64,000 nt of DNA from Catellatospora paridis. GTDB taxonomy: Bacteria; Actinomycetota; Actinomycetes; Mycobacteriales; Micromonosporaceae. Below are positions 35,252 to 43,746 of this stretch, in pieces. The stretch covers positions 186,001 through 250,000 of the forward strand of contig NZ_WBZD01000020.1 in NCBI RefSeq assembly GCF_009720365.1. Reading direction: 5' to 3'. The position numbers and the translations under genes were made by a program. Each line of letters begins with the position of its first letter. Within the stretch, counting starts at the first letter, position 1. Below the pieces are notes generated by a model that did no database searches, was not told where the DNA came from, and worked only from the letters and a program-made list of their open reading frames with translations.

Positions 35252-36174
35252 CAGACCACCTCCTCCGTGCCGAAGACGCGTACGTAGATCATCACGAGCA
35301 CCAGGATGGTCAGCATCAGCATCACCGACAGCGCCGAGGCGATCGGGTAATCGTTGACCACCAGGAACCGCGACTGGATCACGCTGCCGATCATCTGCGT
35401 GTTCGGGCCGCCCAGCAGCTGGGCGTTGACGTAGTCGCCGGCCGCCGGGATGAACGTGAGCAGCGTGCCCGCGAGCACGCCCGGCATGGACAGCGGCAGC
35501 GTCACGCGGAAGAAGCTGCGCACCGGCCCGTGGTAGAGGTCGCGGGCCGCCTCCAGCAGCCGCACGTCGAGCTTGTCGAGGCTGGCGTAGAGCGGCAGCA
35601 CCATGAACGGCAGGAAGTTGTAGACCAGGCCCGCGATCACCGCGAACTCGGTCGCCAGCAGCCTTCCGTCCGGCGGCAGGATGTGCAGCCACTTCAGGAA
35701 GTCGACCACCGGCCCGCTGTCGGACAGGATCGCCTTCCAGGAGTAGGTGCGCACCAGATAGCTGGTGAAGAACGGCGCGATCACGCCGACCAGCATCAGG
35801 TTCTTCCAGCGCCCGCCCTTGATCGCGATGGCGTACGCCAGCGGGTAGCCCAGCGCCACGCAGATCACCGTGGTGATCAGCGCGTACCACAGCGACCGCA
35901 GGAACTGGACGTGGAACATCTCCCACGCGTCGGCGTAGTTGGAGAACGACCAGGCGAACGTGTAACCGGTCTCGATCGACCCGCTGGGGTCCCAGAGGCT
36001 GGCCATGGCCAGCTGGAACACCGGGAAGACGAAGAACACCCCGAGCCAGAGCAGACCCGGCGCGAGTAGGGCATACGGGATCCACCGCCGCCGGCGCATC
36101 CCGGCCGGCGGTTCGACCGGGATCTCGGTGGCGGCGGCGGGCGTGCCCGACGCCGTGGGAAGCAGGGCGGCCAC
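35251..36174 (-). CDS. potB: Polyamine-type ABC transporter permease
   Basis: The 307-residue product has a cytoplasmic N-terminus of about 30 residues, six membrane segments, and the EAA loop LLEAARDLYHGPVRSFFRVTLPLSMPG (EAARDLYHG) near 205. It also has PFFTSYLVRTYSWKAIL, typical of PotB. It pairs with PotC to form the membrane channel. The GTG start leaves a single base after the potA stop, so translation is coupled. Confidence 0.85.
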   Translation of the reverse strand: MAALLPTASGTPAAATEIPVEPPAGMRRRRWIPYALLAPGLLWLGVFFVFPVFQLAMASLWDPSGSIETGYTFAWSFSNYADAWEMFHVQFLRSLWYALITTVICVALGYPLAYAIAIKGGRWKNLMLVGVIAPFFTSYLVRTYSWKAILSDSGPVVDFLKWLHILPPDGRLLATEFAVIAGLVYNFLPFMVLPLYASLDKLDVRLLEAARDLYHGPVRSFFRVTLPLSMPGVLAGTLLTFIPAAGDYVNAQLLGGPNTQMIGSVIQSRFLVVNDYPIASALSVMLMLTILVLVMIYVRVFGTEEVV

Positions 36175-36175
36175 G

Positions 36176-37261
36176 TCAGCTCCCCACGAGGAACGAGTGC
36201 GCGGGCGACCAGTGCACCGCCACCTCCGCCCCGGGCAGCGCCGGGTTCGCGATGCCGGAGTTGGGCACGAACACGGTCAGCTCGCTGCCCCACGGTGCGC
36301 GCACCAGATACTGCGTGGAGACGCCGGTGAAGGAGGCGTCGGTGATGACGCCCCGCACCGCCGCGTGGCCCGAGGGCACCGCGTCCAGGTCGTCGGCCAG
36401 GTGCAGCTTCTCCGGGCGTACGCCCAGCAGGGCCGCGCCGGAGGTGACCCGGCACCGGGCCGACGGCACCGCCAGCCGGTTGCCGTGCGCGTCGACGGTC
36501 ACGTGGCCGTCGGCCTGCCCGGTGACCTCGGCTTTGATCAGGTTGGACTGGCCGAGGAAGTTGGCCACGAACGCCGAGGCGGGGAACTCGTACATCTCGG
36601 CGGGCGCGCCCAGCTGCTCGATCCGGCCCGCCTGCATCACGGCGACCGTGTCGGCCATGGTCATGGCCTCCTCCTGGTCGTGCGTGACGTGCACGAAGGT
36701 GATGCCGACCTCGGTCTGGATGCGCTTGAGCTCGATCTGCATCTGGCGGCGCAGCTTGAGGTCGAGCGCGCCGAGCGGCTCGTCGAGCAGCAGCACCTCG
36801 GGCTGGTTGACCAGCGCCCGGGCCAGCGCCACCCGCTGCTGCTGCCCACCGGACAGCTGCGCCGGGCGGCGCGTGCCGTACTGCCCCAGCTGGACCAGGT
36901 CGAGCATCTCGGCGACCTTGCGGCGGGTGTCCGCCCTGTTCTCGCCCTTGCGGCGCAGACCGAACGCCACGTTGTCCGCGACGTTCATGTGCGGGAACAG
37001 CGCGTAGCTCTGGAACACCGTGTTGACCGGCCGCTTGTAGGGGCGCATCCGGGTGATGTCCAGCCCGCCGAGCATGATCCGCCCGGCGGTCGGCTCCTCC
37101 AGACCCGCCACCATGCGCAGCGTGGTGGTCTTGCCGCAGCCCGACGCGCCGAGCAGCGCGAAGAACGAGCCGTCCGGAATGGTCAGGGTGAGGTCGTCGA
37201 CGGCGGCGAACCCGCCGAACGTCTTGGTGACGTTCTCGATGCAGAGGTCCTGGTCGGTCAA
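36176..37261 (-). CDS. potA: Polyamine-type ABC transporter ATPase
   Basis: The 361-residue product has GASGCGKTTTLRMVAG (Walker A, about 37-45), FQSYALFPHM (Q-loop), LSGGQQQRVALARAL (signature, about 138) and VLLLDEPLGALD (Walker B, about 158), then HVTHDQEEAM. A C-terminal TOBE-type regulatory domain starts at about 240. The length fits PotA. It powers import by PotBC. It lies four bases downstream of potD. Confidence 0.88.
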   Translation of the reverse strand: MTDQDLCIENVTKTFGGFAAVDDLTLTIPDGSFFALLGASGCGKTTTLRMVAGLEEPTAGRIMLGGLDITRMRPYKRPVNTVFQSYALFPHMNVADNVAFGLRRKGENRADTRRKVAEMLDLVQLGQYGTRRPAQLSGGQQQRVALARALVNQPEVLLLDEPLGALDLKLRRQMQIELKRIQTEVGITFVHVTHDQEEAMTMADTVAVMQAGRIEQLGAPAEMYEFPASAFVANFLGQSNLIKAEVTGQADGHVTVDAHGNRLAVPSARCRVTSGAALLGVRPEKLHLADDLDAVPSGHAAVRGVITDASFTGVSTQYLVRAPWGSELTVFVPNSGIANPALPGAEVAVHWSPAHSFLVGS

Positions 37262-37265
37262 CCTG

Positions 37266-38498
37266 TCACGCCCCGATCGCTGCCTGGAACCTGCCCGTGT
37301 ACTCCTTCTCCTCCGCCTCGGTCAGCGGCTTGAAGATCTTGATCTTCGCCTGCATCTCGGCGTTGGGGAAGATGAGCGGGTTCTGCGCGAGGTCGGGGTC
37401 GATCTTGACCATCTCCTCCTGCGCGCCCGCCACCGGGCAGACGTAATTGACGAACGCGGCCAGCTCAGCGGCCACCTTCGGATCGTAGTAGTAGTCGATC
37501 AACGCCATGGCGTTCGCGGCGTGCGGCGAGGTCACCGGGATCAGCATGTTGTCCGACCAGAGCATCATGCCCTCGTCCGGGGTGACCAGTTTGATCTTGT
37601 CGTTCTCGAAGCCGAGCTGGATCACGTCGCCGGACCACGCGATGCAGGCGGCGATGTCACCCTTGGCCAGGTCCTGCACGTAGTCGTTGCCGGTGAAGCG
37701 GCGGATCTGCCCCGAGGCCACGGCCGCCTTCAGCTTCTCCAGCGCCGCGTCGAAGTCGGCGGTGGTGAAGTCGCCCGGGTCCTTGCCGTTCGACATGAGC
37801 ATGAAGCCCATGGTGTCGCGCATCTCGGTGAGGCAGGTGACCTTGCCCTTCAGGTCGGCGCGGGTCAGCAGCTCGTCGACGGTGCGCACCTCCTTGGCCA
37901 CCGCGGTGTTCACGCCGATGCCGGTCAGACCCGACTGCCACGGGGCCGCGTACTCCATGTTCGGGTCGAACTGGCGGCTGCGCAGCGTCGGGGCGAGATT
38001 CTTCAGGAACGTGGCGACCTTGTCCGGGTTGAACTTCGCCGCGAAGCCGTTGCGGATGAAGGTCGTCGCCATCCAGTCGGTGAACACCACGATGTCGCGG
38101 TCGATCGGCTGGCAGGCGGCCAGCTGCGTCCGGATCTTGCCGTAGAACTCGTTGTTGTCGTTGATGTCGGCGGTGTAGGACACGTCGATGCCGGTCTTCG
38201 CCTTGAACGCGACCAGCGTCGGGTGGACCTCGGCGTTCTTCTCGTCCTCGTCCATGTACGCGGGCCAGTTCGAGAACGCGATCTTGCGCTCGGTGGCCGA
38301 CAGGTCGGCCGTGGTGCAGCGCGGGCCCGCGGACGGGCCGGCCGTGCCGCCGGTGCCCTTGGTGCCGCAGGCGGCGAGCGCACCGCCGGCCACCGCGAAG
38401 GCCCCGCCGGCGAGAGCCCCGCGCAGCACGTTCCGGCGCGACGGCATGGCCGCCAGCACTGCCTGGGCCTGCGGGGAGAGTGGTATGCGACGAGCCAT
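37266..38498 (-). CDS. potD: Polyamine-type ABC transporter substrate-binding lipoprotein
   Basis: The 410-residue product has a twin-arginine-like SRRNVLRGAL at 20-29, a hydrophobic stretch, and lipobox GALAAC with Cys 44, so it should be exported folded and lipid-anchored. The mature part has KIAFSNWPAYMDEDEKN, SYTADINDNNEFYGK and SGLTGIGVNT, as in PotD/PotF-type spermidine/putrescine binding proteins. The ATG at 38498 follows AAGGAACG; the GTG at 38513 would overlap this ribosome site. A close paralogue is at 40894-42132. Confidence 0.87.
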   Translation of the reverse strand: MARRIPLSPQAQAVLAAMPSRRNVLRGALAGGAFAVAGGALAACGTKGTGGTAGPSAGPRCTTADLSATERKIAFSNWPAYMDEDEKNAEVHPTLVAFKAKTGIDVSYTADINDNNEFYGKIRTQLAACQPIDRDIVVFTDWMATTFIRNGFAAKFNPDKVATFLKNLAPTLRSRQFDPNMEYAAPWQSGLTGIGVNTAVAKEVRTVDELLTRADLKGKVTCLTEMRDTMGFMLMSNGKDPGDFTTADFDAALEKLKAAVASGQIRRFTGNDYVQDLAKGDIAACIAWSGDVIQLGFENDKIKLVTPDEGMMLWSDNMLIPVTSPHAANAMALIDYYYDPKVAAELAAFVNYVCPVAGAQEEMVKIDPDLAQNPLIFPNAEMQAKIKIFKPLTEAEEKEYTGRFQAAIGA

Positions 38499-38544
38499 CG
38501 AACGTTCCTTCACTGCCAGAGGGGTGTACAGGCGCAGATATCAC

Positions 38545-40029
38545 TTACTGACTGAAGACGGTGCGGTGCCACGGCTTCGCGGCGACCGCGGTGGTGTCGT
38601 ACATGACGTGCTTGATCTGGGTGTACTCGTCGAACGAGTACGTGGACATGTCCTTTCCGAAGCCGGAGCGACGGTAACCCCCGTGTGGCATCTCGCTGAT
38701 GATCGGGATGTGGTCGTTGACCCACACGCATCCGGCGCGCAGCTCGCGCGTGCCCCGAAGCGACCGGTGGACGTCCCGCGTCCACACGCTCGCCGCCAGT
38801 CCGTACGGCGTGTCGTTGGCCAGTGCCACACCCTCATCATCGGCGTCGAACGGCAGCACGACCAGCACCGGGCCGAAGACCTCGTGCTGGACGATCTCGC
38901 TGTCCTGCGCGGCGTCGACGACCAGGGTGGGCGCGTAGTAGGCGCCGTGCGCCAGACCCTCGGGCACCCGGCCGCCCGCCACGATCTTGGCACCCGCCGC
39001 GCGGGCCCGGTCGACGAAGCCCGCCACCCGGTCGCGCTGGGCGAGGCTGATCAGCGGGCCGATGTCGGTCGCCGGGTCCCGCGGGTCACCGGCGCGTACG
39101 CCCTCGAACAGCTCCGCGACCCGGGCCACGAACCGGTCGTAGAGCGGCCGCTGCACGTAGGCGCGGGTGGCGGCGGTGCAGTCCTGACCGCTGTTGATCA
39201 GCGACCCGGCCACCGCGCCCTGCGCCGCGGCCTCCACGTCCGCGTCGTCGAAGACCAGGAACGGGGCCTTGCCGCCCAGCTCCAGGTGCACCCGCTTGAC
39301 CGCGCCCGCGGCGCTCGCGCCGATCCCCCGGCCGACCGCGGTCGAGCCGGTGAAGCTGACCATGTCCACGTCGGGGTGCGCGACCAGCGCCGCCCCGGCG
39401 ACCGGGCCGCGCCCGGTGACCACGTTGACGACGCCCGCCGGGATGCCCGCGTCGAGGCACGCCTGCGCGAACATCACGCTGGTCAGCGGGGTCAGCTCGG
39501 CGGGCTTGAGCACGATGGTGTTGCCCGCCGCGATCGCGGGCAGGATCTTCCAGGCCGCCATCTGCAGCGGGTAGTTCCACGGCGAGATCGAGCCGACCAC
39601 GCCGATCGCCTCGCGCCGCACGTAGCTGGTGTGGTCGGCGGAGTACTCCCCCGCCGCCTTGCCCTGCAGGTCGCGCGCCGCGCCGGCGAAGAAGGCGGTG
39701 TTGTCGATGGTGCCCGGCACGTCGAACTCGGTCGCCAGGCGCACCGGCTTGCCGGTCTGCGCCACCTCGGCGGCGACGAAATCCGCGGCCCGCTCCGACA
39801 GCAGCGCGGCCAGGCGGTGCAGGGCCCCGGAGCGCTCGCCCGGCGTCGCGCCGGACCAACCCGGGAAAGCCGCCCGCGCGGCCGCCACGGCCGCTGCCAC
39901 ATCTTCCTGACCAGCCAGTCCGTACTCCGCGACGGTGCTACCGTCGGCGGGGTCGACCACCGTGAAGCGCTCACCCGACGTGCCGTCCGCGATCCGGGCA
40001 CCGATCACGTTCGGCGAAAAGCCGGTCAT
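38545..40029 (-). CDS. Gamma-aminobutyraldehyde dehydrogenase-like aldehyde dehydrogenase
   Basis: The 494-residue product has ISPWNYPLQMAAWK, LELGGKAPFLVFDDAD and INSGQDCTAATRAYV, with the nucleophile at Cys 284, and ends with SEMPHGGYRRSGFGKDMS. It resembles PatD/Prr-type dehydrogenases that oxidise 4-aminobutyraldehyde to GABA; it is related to the enzyme at 187-1626 but has a C-terminal extension of about 20 residues (residues after KHVMYD). It heads the minus-strand transcript leading into potDABC. It is divergent from the Lrp-type regulator, and the shared promoter region carries repeated GATTCCG half-sites. Confidence 0.86.
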   Translation of the reverse strand: MTGFSPNVIGARIADGTSGERFTVVDPADGSTVAEYGLAGQEDVAAAVAAARAAFPGWSGATPGERSGALHRLAALLSERAADFVAAEVAQTGKPVRLATEFDVPGTIDNTAFFAGAARDLQGKAAGEYSADHTSYVRREAIGVVGSISPWNYPLQMAAWKILPAIAAGNTIVLKPAELTPLTSVMFAQACLDAGIPAGVVNVVTGRGPVAGAALVAHPDVDMVSFTGSTAVGRGIGASAAGAVKRVHLELGGKAPFLVFDDADVEAAAQGAVAGSLINSGQDCTAATRAYVQRPLYDRFVARVAELFEGVRAGDPRDPATDIGPLISLAQRDRVAGFVDRARAAGAKIVAGGRVPEGLAHGAYYAPTLVVDAAQDSEIVQHEVFGPVLVVLPFDADDEGVALANDTPYGLAASVWTRDVHRSLRGTRELRAGCVWVNDHIPIISEMPHGGYRRSGFGKDMSTYSFDEYTQIKHVMYDTTAVAAKPWHRTVFSQ

Positions 40030-40101
40030 ATCGCCTCCCACTGTCAGATGTGCAACAACCCGTGGCGCGACGATCGTGACATGACGTGCGCCACATGACA
40101 A

Positions 40102-40203
40102 GGGATTCCGTGGCGAATCTGGAGTGCGACTACGGATTCCGGCACCCGATATCGCGACTTGATGACGTTTCCGTTACGGGGGTGGCCGCTAAGTGCCGGA
40201 ATC
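40102..40203. promoter_or_regulatory. Repeated half-sites between the dehydrogenase and lrp-type genes
   Basis: GATTCCGGCAC (40135-40145) and its exact reverse complement GTGCCGGAATC (40193-40203) flank a 47-base spacer. A third GATTCCG-type copy is at 40104-40110. CTACGGATTCCGG at 40130-40142 resembles the dyad CTACGAAATCCGTAG at 42286-42300. This is a plausible Lrp/AsnC binding region. Confidence 0.45.
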
Positions 40204-40267
40204 GTCTGCCTCGTAGCGATACGATGCGCGGGCTGGACCATCACGCGCTCCCCTTTGCGTACGCCCC

Positions 40268-40273
40268 AGGAGG
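40268..40273 (+). promoter_or_regulatory. Strong ribosome binding site that fixes a TTG start
   Basis: AGGAGG lies five bases before the TTG at 40279. No ATG or GTG in frame has a comparable site, so this decides the start of the Lrp/AsnC regulator. Confidence 0.65.
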
Positions 40274-40278
40274 CCTCA

Positions 40279-40800
40279 TTGCCGACGCCCGCCGACTCCG
40301 CCACGCGCGGTGTCATCCGCCGCCACCCTCAACTCAACCACGCCAACCATGCGCTACTCGACGACATCGCCAAGCAGATCATCGAGCAGTTGCAGGAGGA
40401 CGGCCGCAGACCGTACGCGACCATCGGCCGCGCGGTCGGCTTGAGCGAGGCGGCGGTGCGACAGCGCGTGCAGCGGCTCATCGACGCGGGCGTCATGCAG
40501 ATCGTGGCCGTGACCGATCCACTCCAACTGGGGCTGGGCCGCCAGGCGATGATCGGCGTGAAGACCACGGGCGACCTGGAGGGCATCGCCGACCGGATCT
40601 CCGAGATCGAGGAGGTCGACTACGTGGTGATCACGGCCGGGTCGTACGACCTGCTGCTCGAGGCCGTGTGCCGTAACGACGACCACCTGCTGGAGATCCT
40701 GCACGAGGTGCGGGCCGTCGACGGGGTGATCGGGGCCGAGGTCTTCGTCTACCTCAAGCTCCGCAAACAGACCTACTCCTGGGGCACCGGCACCGCCTGA
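40279..40800 (+). CDS. Lrp/AsnC family transcriptional regulator
   Basis: The 173-residue product has an N-terminal helix-turn-helix (about 35-75) with QIIEQLQEDGRRPYATIGRA and VGLSEAAVRQRVQRLIDAGV, then a C-terminal RAM ligand-binding and oligomer domain from about 85 (GVKTTGDLEGIADRI, DYVVITAGSYDLLLE). Such regulators sense amino acids or related metabolites and bind DNA as octamers. It lies between the two halves of the polyamine genes and probably controls them in response to a polyamine or catabolic product. The TTG start is set by the AGGAGG site. Confidence 0.85.
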   Translation: MPTPADSATRGVIRRHPQLNHANHALLDDIAKQIIEQLQEDGRRPYATIGRAVGLSEAAVRQRVQRLIDAGVMQIVAVTDPLQLGLGRQAMIGVKTTGDLEGIADRISEIEEVDYVVITAGSYDLLLEAVCRNDDHLLEILHEVRAVDGVIGAEVFVYLKLRKQTYSWGTGTA

Positions 40801-40812
40801 CCCCGACTTGTC

Positions 40813-40875
40813 ATAGACGTTGGCCTATCTGGATGAGTTCGATCGCGAATTTCTCATCCGGATAGGCCAACGTCT
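40813..40875. repeat. Long palindromic element, copy A (two-way terminator between lrp-type gene and potD2)
   Basis: Arms of 23 bases at 40815-40837 and 40853-40875 pair with one mismatch; the left arm contains AGACGTTGGCCTATCTGG. The loop is 15 bases. It fills the gap between the stop of the Lrp-type gene and the end of the convergent potD2. A second copy with the same core (AGAC..TGGCCTATCT) is at 59448-59512, also between convergent genes. Confidence 0.75.
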
Positions 40876-40893
40876 TTGTACAGCGGGGCGGGG

Positions 40894-42132
40894 TCAGACG
40901 CCCATGACGGCGGAGAACTTCGCCTGGTACGCCTTCTCCTCGGCTTCGCCGAGCGGGGCGAACGCCTTCACGCCGGCGAGCATGGCGTCGTCGGGGAAGA
41001 TCAGCTTGTTCTCGGCCAGCTCGGGGTCGATCTTGACCATCTCGTCCTGCGCGCCGGCGACGGGGCAGACGTAGTTGACCCACGCGGCCAGCTCGGCGGC
41101 CACCTTCGGGTCGTAGTAGTGGTCGAGCAGCCCCATCGCGTTGCTCGCGTGTGTCGCGGTCACCGGGATCACCGCCGCGTCCGACCAGATCAGCATGCCC
41201 TCGTCGGGCGATACAAACTTGATCTTGTCGTCGTTGAGGCCCAGCTGGAGCGCGTCGCCGGACCAGGCGATCGCGGCCGCGACGTCGCCCTTGGCCAGGT
41301 CCTGGACGTACTCGTTGCCGGTGAAGCGGCGGATCTGCCCGGACTCGACGGCCTTGCGCAGCTTCTCCAGCGCCGCGTCGAAGTCCTCCGGCGTGAAGGC
41401 GGCCGGGTTCTTGCCGAGCGACGCGATGAGCAGGCCCATCGTGTCGGGCATCTCCATCGGCACGCTCACCTTGCCCTTGAGGTCGGGGCGGGTGAGCAGC
41501 TCGTCGACGGTGTGCACCTCCTTGGCCACCCGGGTGTTGACCGCGAACCCGGTCAGCCCGGACTGCCACGGCACCGCGTAGCGCAGCTCCTGGTCGTACG
41601 GGCGGGCCTTCAGCGAGGGCAGCAGGTTGCGGCGGTAGTTGGGCGTCTTGGCCGCGTCGAGTTCCTGGGCGAAGCCGTTGCGCAGGAACTTGTTGACCAT
41701 CCAGTCCGAGAACACCACGATGTCGCGGTCGATCGGCTGGCAGGCCCCGAGCTGCGCACGGATCTTGCCGTAGTACTCGTTGTTGTCGTTGATGTCCTCG
41801 GTGTAGGACACCTCGATGCCGGTCCTGGCCTTGAAGGCGGCCAGCGTGGGGTGGCGCTTCTCGTCGTTGGAATCCACGTCGAGGTACTGCACCCAGTTGC
41901 CGAACGAGACCTTGCGCTCCGTGGCGGACAGGTCCGTGGCGGTGCAGGCGGGACGGGTGGACGCACCGGCCTGGGGTTTGATGCCCGACGGGCTGCAGGC
42001 AGCCAGCGCCCCGCCGGTCGCGGCGAGCGCGCCGCCGGCCAGGGCGCCGCGGAGCACGCGCCGCCGCGAGGAGGTCGCCGTGGTGGCCGCGAGCAGGGCG
42101 CGGGCCGGGGCCGACAGAGGACGAGCGCGCAA
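40894..42132 (-). CDS. Second polyamine-type substrate-binding lipoprotein
   Basis: The 412-residue product is a paralogue of the PotD at 37266-38498: SSRRRVLRGALAGG twin-arginine-like motif, lipobox ALAAC with Cys 46, KVSFGNWVQYLDVDSND, SYTEDINDNNEYYGK, SGLTGFAVNT. I chose the TTG at 42132, after GGAAGG at seven bases, because it gives an N-terminus like that of the paralogue (MRARPLSAPARALL against MARRIPLSPQAQAVL); GTG at 42141 is possible. No ATPase or permease adjoins it, so it probably shares PotABC. It may widen substrate range. Confidence 0.82.
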   Translation of the reverse strand: MRARPLSAPARALLAATTATSSRRRVLRGALAGGALAATGGALAACSPSGIKPQAGASTRPACTATDLSATERKVSFGNWVQYLDVDSNDEKRHPTLAAFKARTGIEVSYTEDINDNNEYYGKIRAQLGACQPIDRDIVVFSDWMVNKFLRNGFAQELDAAKTPNYRRNLLPSLKARPYDQELRYAVPWQSGLTGFAVNTRVAKEVHTVDELLTRPDLKGKVSVPMEMPDTMGLLIASLGKNPAAFTPEDFDAALEKLRKAVESGQIRRFTGNEYVQDLAKGDVAAAIAWSGDALQLGLNDDKIKFVSPDEGMLIWSDAAVIPVTATHASNAMGLLDHYYDPKVAAELAAWVNYVCPVAGAQDEMVKIDPELAENKLIFPDDAMLAGVKAFAPLGEAEEKAYQAKFSAVMGV

Positions 42133-42278
42133 TCGAGGCACCTTCCGCTGGGCAGGCTGAGAGCCTGGAGGGGTGACGGGTGACCCGCAATTGTGCCCAA
42201 AACGGCCCGCCACACGCCCGCTGAGGTGCGGCAGCTCACAAACCACCCGTTACTGCCCAACCATGTCGCCCAGGTTGC

Positions 42279-42363
42279 CGACGTACTACGAAATCCGTAG
42301 CCGTCGTGCGAAAATACTACTGAGAGGGTTGCTGCATCTCGACTACGTGTGCGATAACCGTAG
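42279..42363. promoter_or_regulatory. Dyads between potD2 and the aminotransferase gene
   Basis: CTACGAAATCCGTAG (42286-42300) has perfect 5-base arms and is extended outward by CGACG and GTCG (42279-42306). A second CTACG...CGTAG pair lies at 42343-42363. The first shares CTACGGATT (reverse strand) with the region at 40130. They fit sites for the Lrp-type regulator in a divergent promoter. Confidence 0.45.
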
Positions 42364-42399
42364 GCAACGCCGCAACGTACCGATGAGTGAGGCCTCACG

Positions 42400-43746
42400 A
42401 TGGGCAAGGAAACCGACCACCTCTGGATGCACTTCACCCGCATGGGCGCCTACCGCGAGGGCAGCGTGCCGACGATCGTCCGCGGCGAGGGCACGTACGT
42501 CTGGGACAGCAACGGCAAGCGGTATCTCGACGGCCTCGCCGGCCTGTTCACCGTCAACGCGGGCCACGGCCGCGCCGAGCTGGCCGACGCGGCCGCCAAG
42601 CAGGCGCACGAGCTGGCCTACTTCCCGCTGTGGTCGTACGCCCACCCGAAGGCCATCGAGCTCGCGGACCGGATCGCCGAGCTGACCCCCGGCGACCTCA
42701 ACCGGATCTTCTTCACCACCGGCGGGTCCGAGGCCGTGGAGAGCGCCTGGAAGCTGGCCCGCTCCTACTTCAAGAAGGTCGGCCAGCCGCTGCGCCACAA
42801 GGTCGTCAGCCGCTACCTCGCCTACCACGGCACCTCGATGGGCGCGCTGTCCATCACCGGCGTCCCCGCGTTCCGCGCCGAGTTCGAGCCGCTGGTGCCC
42901 GGCGGCATCAAGGTGCCGAACACGAACTTCTACCGCGCGCCCGAGCACGGCGACGACTACGAGGCGTTCGGCGTATGGGCCGCCGAGGAGATCGCCCGCG
43001 CCATCGAGCGCGAAGGCCCCGAGACGGTGGCCGCGGTGTTCCTGGAGCCCGTGCAGAACGCGGGCGGCTGCTTCCCCGCTCCGCCCGGCTACTTCCAGCG
43101 GGTACGCGAGATCTGCGACCGCTACGGCGTGCTGCTCGTGTCCGACGAGGTCATCTGCTCCTGGGGGCGGCTCGGCGAGTACTTCGGTGCCCAGTTCTAC
43201 GGCTACCAGCCCGACATCATCACCACCGCCAAGGGCATGACCTCGGGATACTCGCCGCTCGGCGCGATGATCGCCAGTGACCGGCTGATCGAGCCGTTCC
43301 TGGCCGACGGGCAGATGTTCGCCCACGGCATCACGTTCGGCGGGCATCCGGTCAGCTGCGCGGTCGGTCTGGCCAACCTGGACCTGTTCGAGCGCGAGGA
43401 CCTGGTCGGGCATGTGCGCGAGAACGCGCCCGCGTTCCGGGCCACCCTGGAGAAGCTGTACGACCTGCCGATCGTCGGCGACGTCCGCGGCGAGGGCTAC
43501 TTCTACGGCATCGAGCTGGTCAAGGACCGGGCCACCCGGGAGACGTTCAACGCCGAGGAGTCCGAGCGGCTGATCCGCGGCTTCCTGTCCGGGGCGCTGT
43601 TCGAGGCGGGCCTGTACTGCCGCGCCGACGACCGGGGCGACCCGGTCATCCAGCTCTCCCCGGCGCTGACCGCGACCCAGCAGCAGTTCGACGAGATCGA
43701 GCAGATCCTGCGCGACGTGCTGACCCGGGCCTCTTCACTGCTGTGA
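42400..43746 (+). CDS. Class III aminotransferase, probably putrescine/polyamine-pyruvate aminotransferase (SpuC-like)
   Basis: The 448-residue product has the PLP class III marks FFTTGGSEAVESAWKLAR, YLAYHGTSMGALSITG, LEPVQNAGGCF, LVSDEVICSWGRLG and ITTAKGMTSGYSPLGA with the PLP Lys. The start MGKETDHLWMHFTRMG is typical of SpuC/omega-amine:pyruvate aminotransferases and not of GabT. It would turn putrescine (or another omega-amine) into 4-aminobutyraldehyde for the dehydrogenases here. It is coupled to the oxidase downstream by a GTGA overlap. Confidence 0.82.
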   Translation: MGKETDHLWMHFTRMGAYREGSVPTIVRGEGTYVWDSNGKRYLDGLAGLFTVNAGHGRAELADAAAKQAHELAYFPLWSYAHPKAIELADRIAELTPGDLNRIFFTTGGSEAVESAWKLARSYFKKVGQPLRHKVVSRYLAYHGTSMGALSITGVPAFRAEFEPLVPGGIKVPNTNFYRAPEHGDDYEAFGVWAAEEIARAIEREGPETVAAVFLEPVQNAGGCFPAPPGYFQRVREICDRYGVLLVSDEVICSWGRLGEYFGAQFYGYQPDIITTAKGMTSGYSPLGAMIASDRLIEPFLADGQMFAHGITFGGHPVSCAVGLANLDLFEREDLVGHVRENAPAFRATLEKLYDLPIVGDVRGEGYFYGIELVKDRATRETFNAEESERLIRGFLSGALFEAGLYCRADDRGDPVIQLSPALTATQQQFDEIEQILRDVLTRASSLL

